This document shows, one piece after another, positions 49,701 through 52,700 of a stretch of DNA of 64,000 bases. The number at the start of each line of letters is the position of its first letter. Position 1 is the first letter of the stretch. Origin of the DNA: Conchocele bisecta (taxonomy: Eukaryota > Mollusca > Bivalvia > Lucinida > Thyasiridae); NCBI GenBank assembly GCA_029237695.1, contig CM055267.1, positions 9,699,043-9,763,042 of the forward strand, given 5' to 3'. Under the pieces are notes generated by a model, which worked only from the letters and a program-made list of their open reading frames with translations, ran no database searches and was not told the DNA's origin. The translations under genes were made by a program, and so were the position numbers.

Positions 49701-52700
49701 TTCAACTTCTGGCTGGAGATACGCCTCAAAATCGTATACTATCTGATATGGATAAAGAGTAGTGTCACAACCGATCTTTATATCTTTACCCGTTCTTTGG
49801 AATTCGCATTCCCACATAACTACTAGGTTGAATTCTTTGCTTTTTCTAATAACTTTATCTCTTCTCATAGTGGATGCGCGTTCTTCTTTACTATGCTTTG
49901 CATGAATCTCACACCGTGCCAGTAACAGCCGTGATATTGATATACGGTATTGGTTTCTGGACAGTATCCATCTACCGGAGCTCCTAAAATCCATCTTTCA
50001 CCCCCGTGTCCGCACTGTTCGTGGTGAATGTGAATTCCTCCCGCTTTTCCACAGAATACATCCAATCGATCGCCCCATAACTGTTAGAACCTTTTGGGTA
50101 AACGCTTTCTCGAACGACGAACGCGGGCGCTCTAAATAATTACCATCACATATTACTTTTGTCTCACCTCTCATACATGTTGGTCCGTGTCTTCTTCATA
50201 TTACTCGCTTTCGTGAATTTCTGCTTGCAATTATCGCAGGCGTAAATTTTAGATAGGTTTTTAAGGTTTTTTATCAGAAATGCGTGATTATTAAACAGTC
50301 CTATTGTCATTGGTTTATTACCTATTGCCTTATAGTGCGCTGGTACCTTTTTCAACCACCATACATTACATTCAGTGGGTTGATATACTTCTATACCGAT
50401 TTTAAAAAACTCTTCAACCTTTTTCAGATCTGAAAAAGAAATTGGTGAAACCACATTACTACCGAAATATTGCTTACTAAGTTCTTTCGCCTTTTCTGTA
50501 CATCTGTCAGGTCTGATCTTTTTATCAAGGTGCATAGCTAGACACCTGAACAGAAAAAGATCGTCTTATACTTATCTAAAGAATACATACCTTTTCTATT
50601 CCTCAACCATTCTGGAAGTTCTCCTCCTGCTGCTTCTTTGGATTGTAGTCCCAAATCTATTCCCTACTACCCTGTATTAGCTTTACAAAAACCTCTACCC
50701 ATCTTACAAACTTCCACTTTGTATTTGGTCTGTCTATTTTATCGGACATTATTCGTGTTTGCTCCTTATCTGACAGCCATTTTTTAACGGTTTTCATTGA
50801 TGATAGTGGTTCGCTACCACCGAGATTTTTGTGAAATATTATAGTCTTAGGTTTTCCATTTTTAATTTCTCCTATATGTTCTAGCTTGTAAGAATATGAA
50901 TATCTCAAATAAAAAATTGGTTGTTAGATACGGAGCGAGTTTATCGGACATGCGTTCAGACTCGTTAATGTTAATGTTTTTACGAAAGGATAATGTAACT
51001 ACCCGTCTTCCATTTTCTACCTTTTCCAATGTTTCATCGTGAGCCCCCCCCAATATTTCTTCACCTTTTTCCACTATCGCGCTAACGATAGATTTTTTCT
51101 TATTATTATTTTGGCGTCTAATTTGGGACAAATTATTTGTGCTTGAAGGTAATTCTTTATAATTAATTACACTAGCCCTTAACCCCGCAATACTTTCTTT
51201 TTGAATTCTGTTACCAACTTCATCCGCTTTGGATATATCTTTAAAGGCTCCTCGTTTGTGGGCGCGGGTAAACCGCTTCATAAACGCCTCATTCTTTGTG
51301 GAGTTTATAAGATTTGTCAACCCCCTAACTCTCAACCGTTTACTATAAGTAATCCCTAGAGATTCGGCTTCTCTTCTCAAACTTTCTATTTCTGCTCTAG
51401 TTTCTGACGTTATCATATTTTCTGTATAAACTATGAAATTTATCTGTTCAATTGGTCTTGAAAACATTATGTTTTTTTCACTTCTAATTGAATATAAACA
51501 TAAACATATACATATATAATGGAGTGTGAGACTTGTTGTAAGACGTTTACGCGTAAAGAATATCTACGAAGGCATCTAGCGAGACGTAGAAAAATTCCTT
51601 GTGTCCCCCCGCAATTTCAATGCCCCAGATGCCCTTGTAAATTCATTAGTGCCCAAACTCTTTGTAGACATAAGCAACTACACTGTCAGGTGGCTACAGG
51701 TGAACGTGGTAGACTAGAGCTGGTAGAATTAGTTGCTGATGTGCGAAATAAATTAGCTATATTGGAGGAGAAAAATATGGAGTTGGAATATAGACTATTG
51801 CGTGAGGACGCATTTAAATCGGAAACTTATTAGAAGAAATTCATAAATTTACTGTCGAAAAAACATGATGTATTTATGACAACGAGACAAAATAAATCCT
51901 TTTTAAGACTATCGTTTTATCTGTTCAATTGGACGTGAAAACAACATGATGTATTTATGACACCAATTTTGGATTTTTCGTGGTTGGTGGGAGACAATTT
52001 CCTCGTTAACCAATTTTTGATTTTTCGGGGGGTGGTGGAGTAGTATATAGGGTGGATAAATGATACCACCGTTAGGTGGTATCATTTTGACTCCCTATAT
52101 ACTACTATATGCGTATGGGTAAGCGAGTCTGGAGTGATGTACGGGGGAATATATAAGTATGCGAGGCTGGAATGACGTACAGGGGAATTACGTATGGGTA
52201 AGCGAGGCTGGAATGACGTACAGGGGAAGATATACGTATGGGTAAGGGAGGCTTGAGTGACGTACCGTGGAATATATACGTATGGGTAAGCGAGGCTGGA
52301 GAGACGTACCGGGGAATATATACCTATGGATAAGCGAGATTGGAGATTGGCTGACCAGATAAGTACGGATAAGCGAAGCTAGGGCGACGTACCGGAGAAT
52401 ATCTGACGTACCGGAGAATATCTAAGTATGGGTAAGCGGGGCTGCAGTGACGTACTACGGAATATATAAGTATTGGTAGGCGGAGCTGGTGTGACGTACC
52501 GGAGAAGAACTGCGGCACCATGAGCAGGAGGACACAGCGGATGTTGACGGAGAAGGCGGTGACGACCGTGAGCACGAGGCCGCCGCCGGCACAGTACAGG
52601 AAGGCGCGGCCCGGTGGCACGTACATCTGGTACACCATCAACATAAACACGGCCACCGTCAACAGCACACCGCCCACAAACCCTGCACGGACATCACTAG

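Larger units (their letters stand above)
34151..52106. mobile_element. Polinton/Maverick DNA transposon (virus-like), 17,956 bp, degenerate
   Basis: The element is bounded by 191-bp terminal inverted repeats and a 5-bp target duplication. It encodes the Polinton hallmark set: protein-primed family-B DNA polymerase, retroviral-type integrase, FtsK/HerA-type packaging ATPase, a major capsid protein, minor-capsid-like and fibre-like proteins. Small conserved membrane and coiled-coil genes complete the set. Genes lie on both strands in blocks. Nearly all long genes are split by frameshifts or stops, so this copy cannot be autonomous. No adenovirus-type cysteine protease was recognised. It sits in an intron of the minus-strand DCST gene, inside a pre-existing 44-bp minisatellite. 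Confidence 0.95.
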
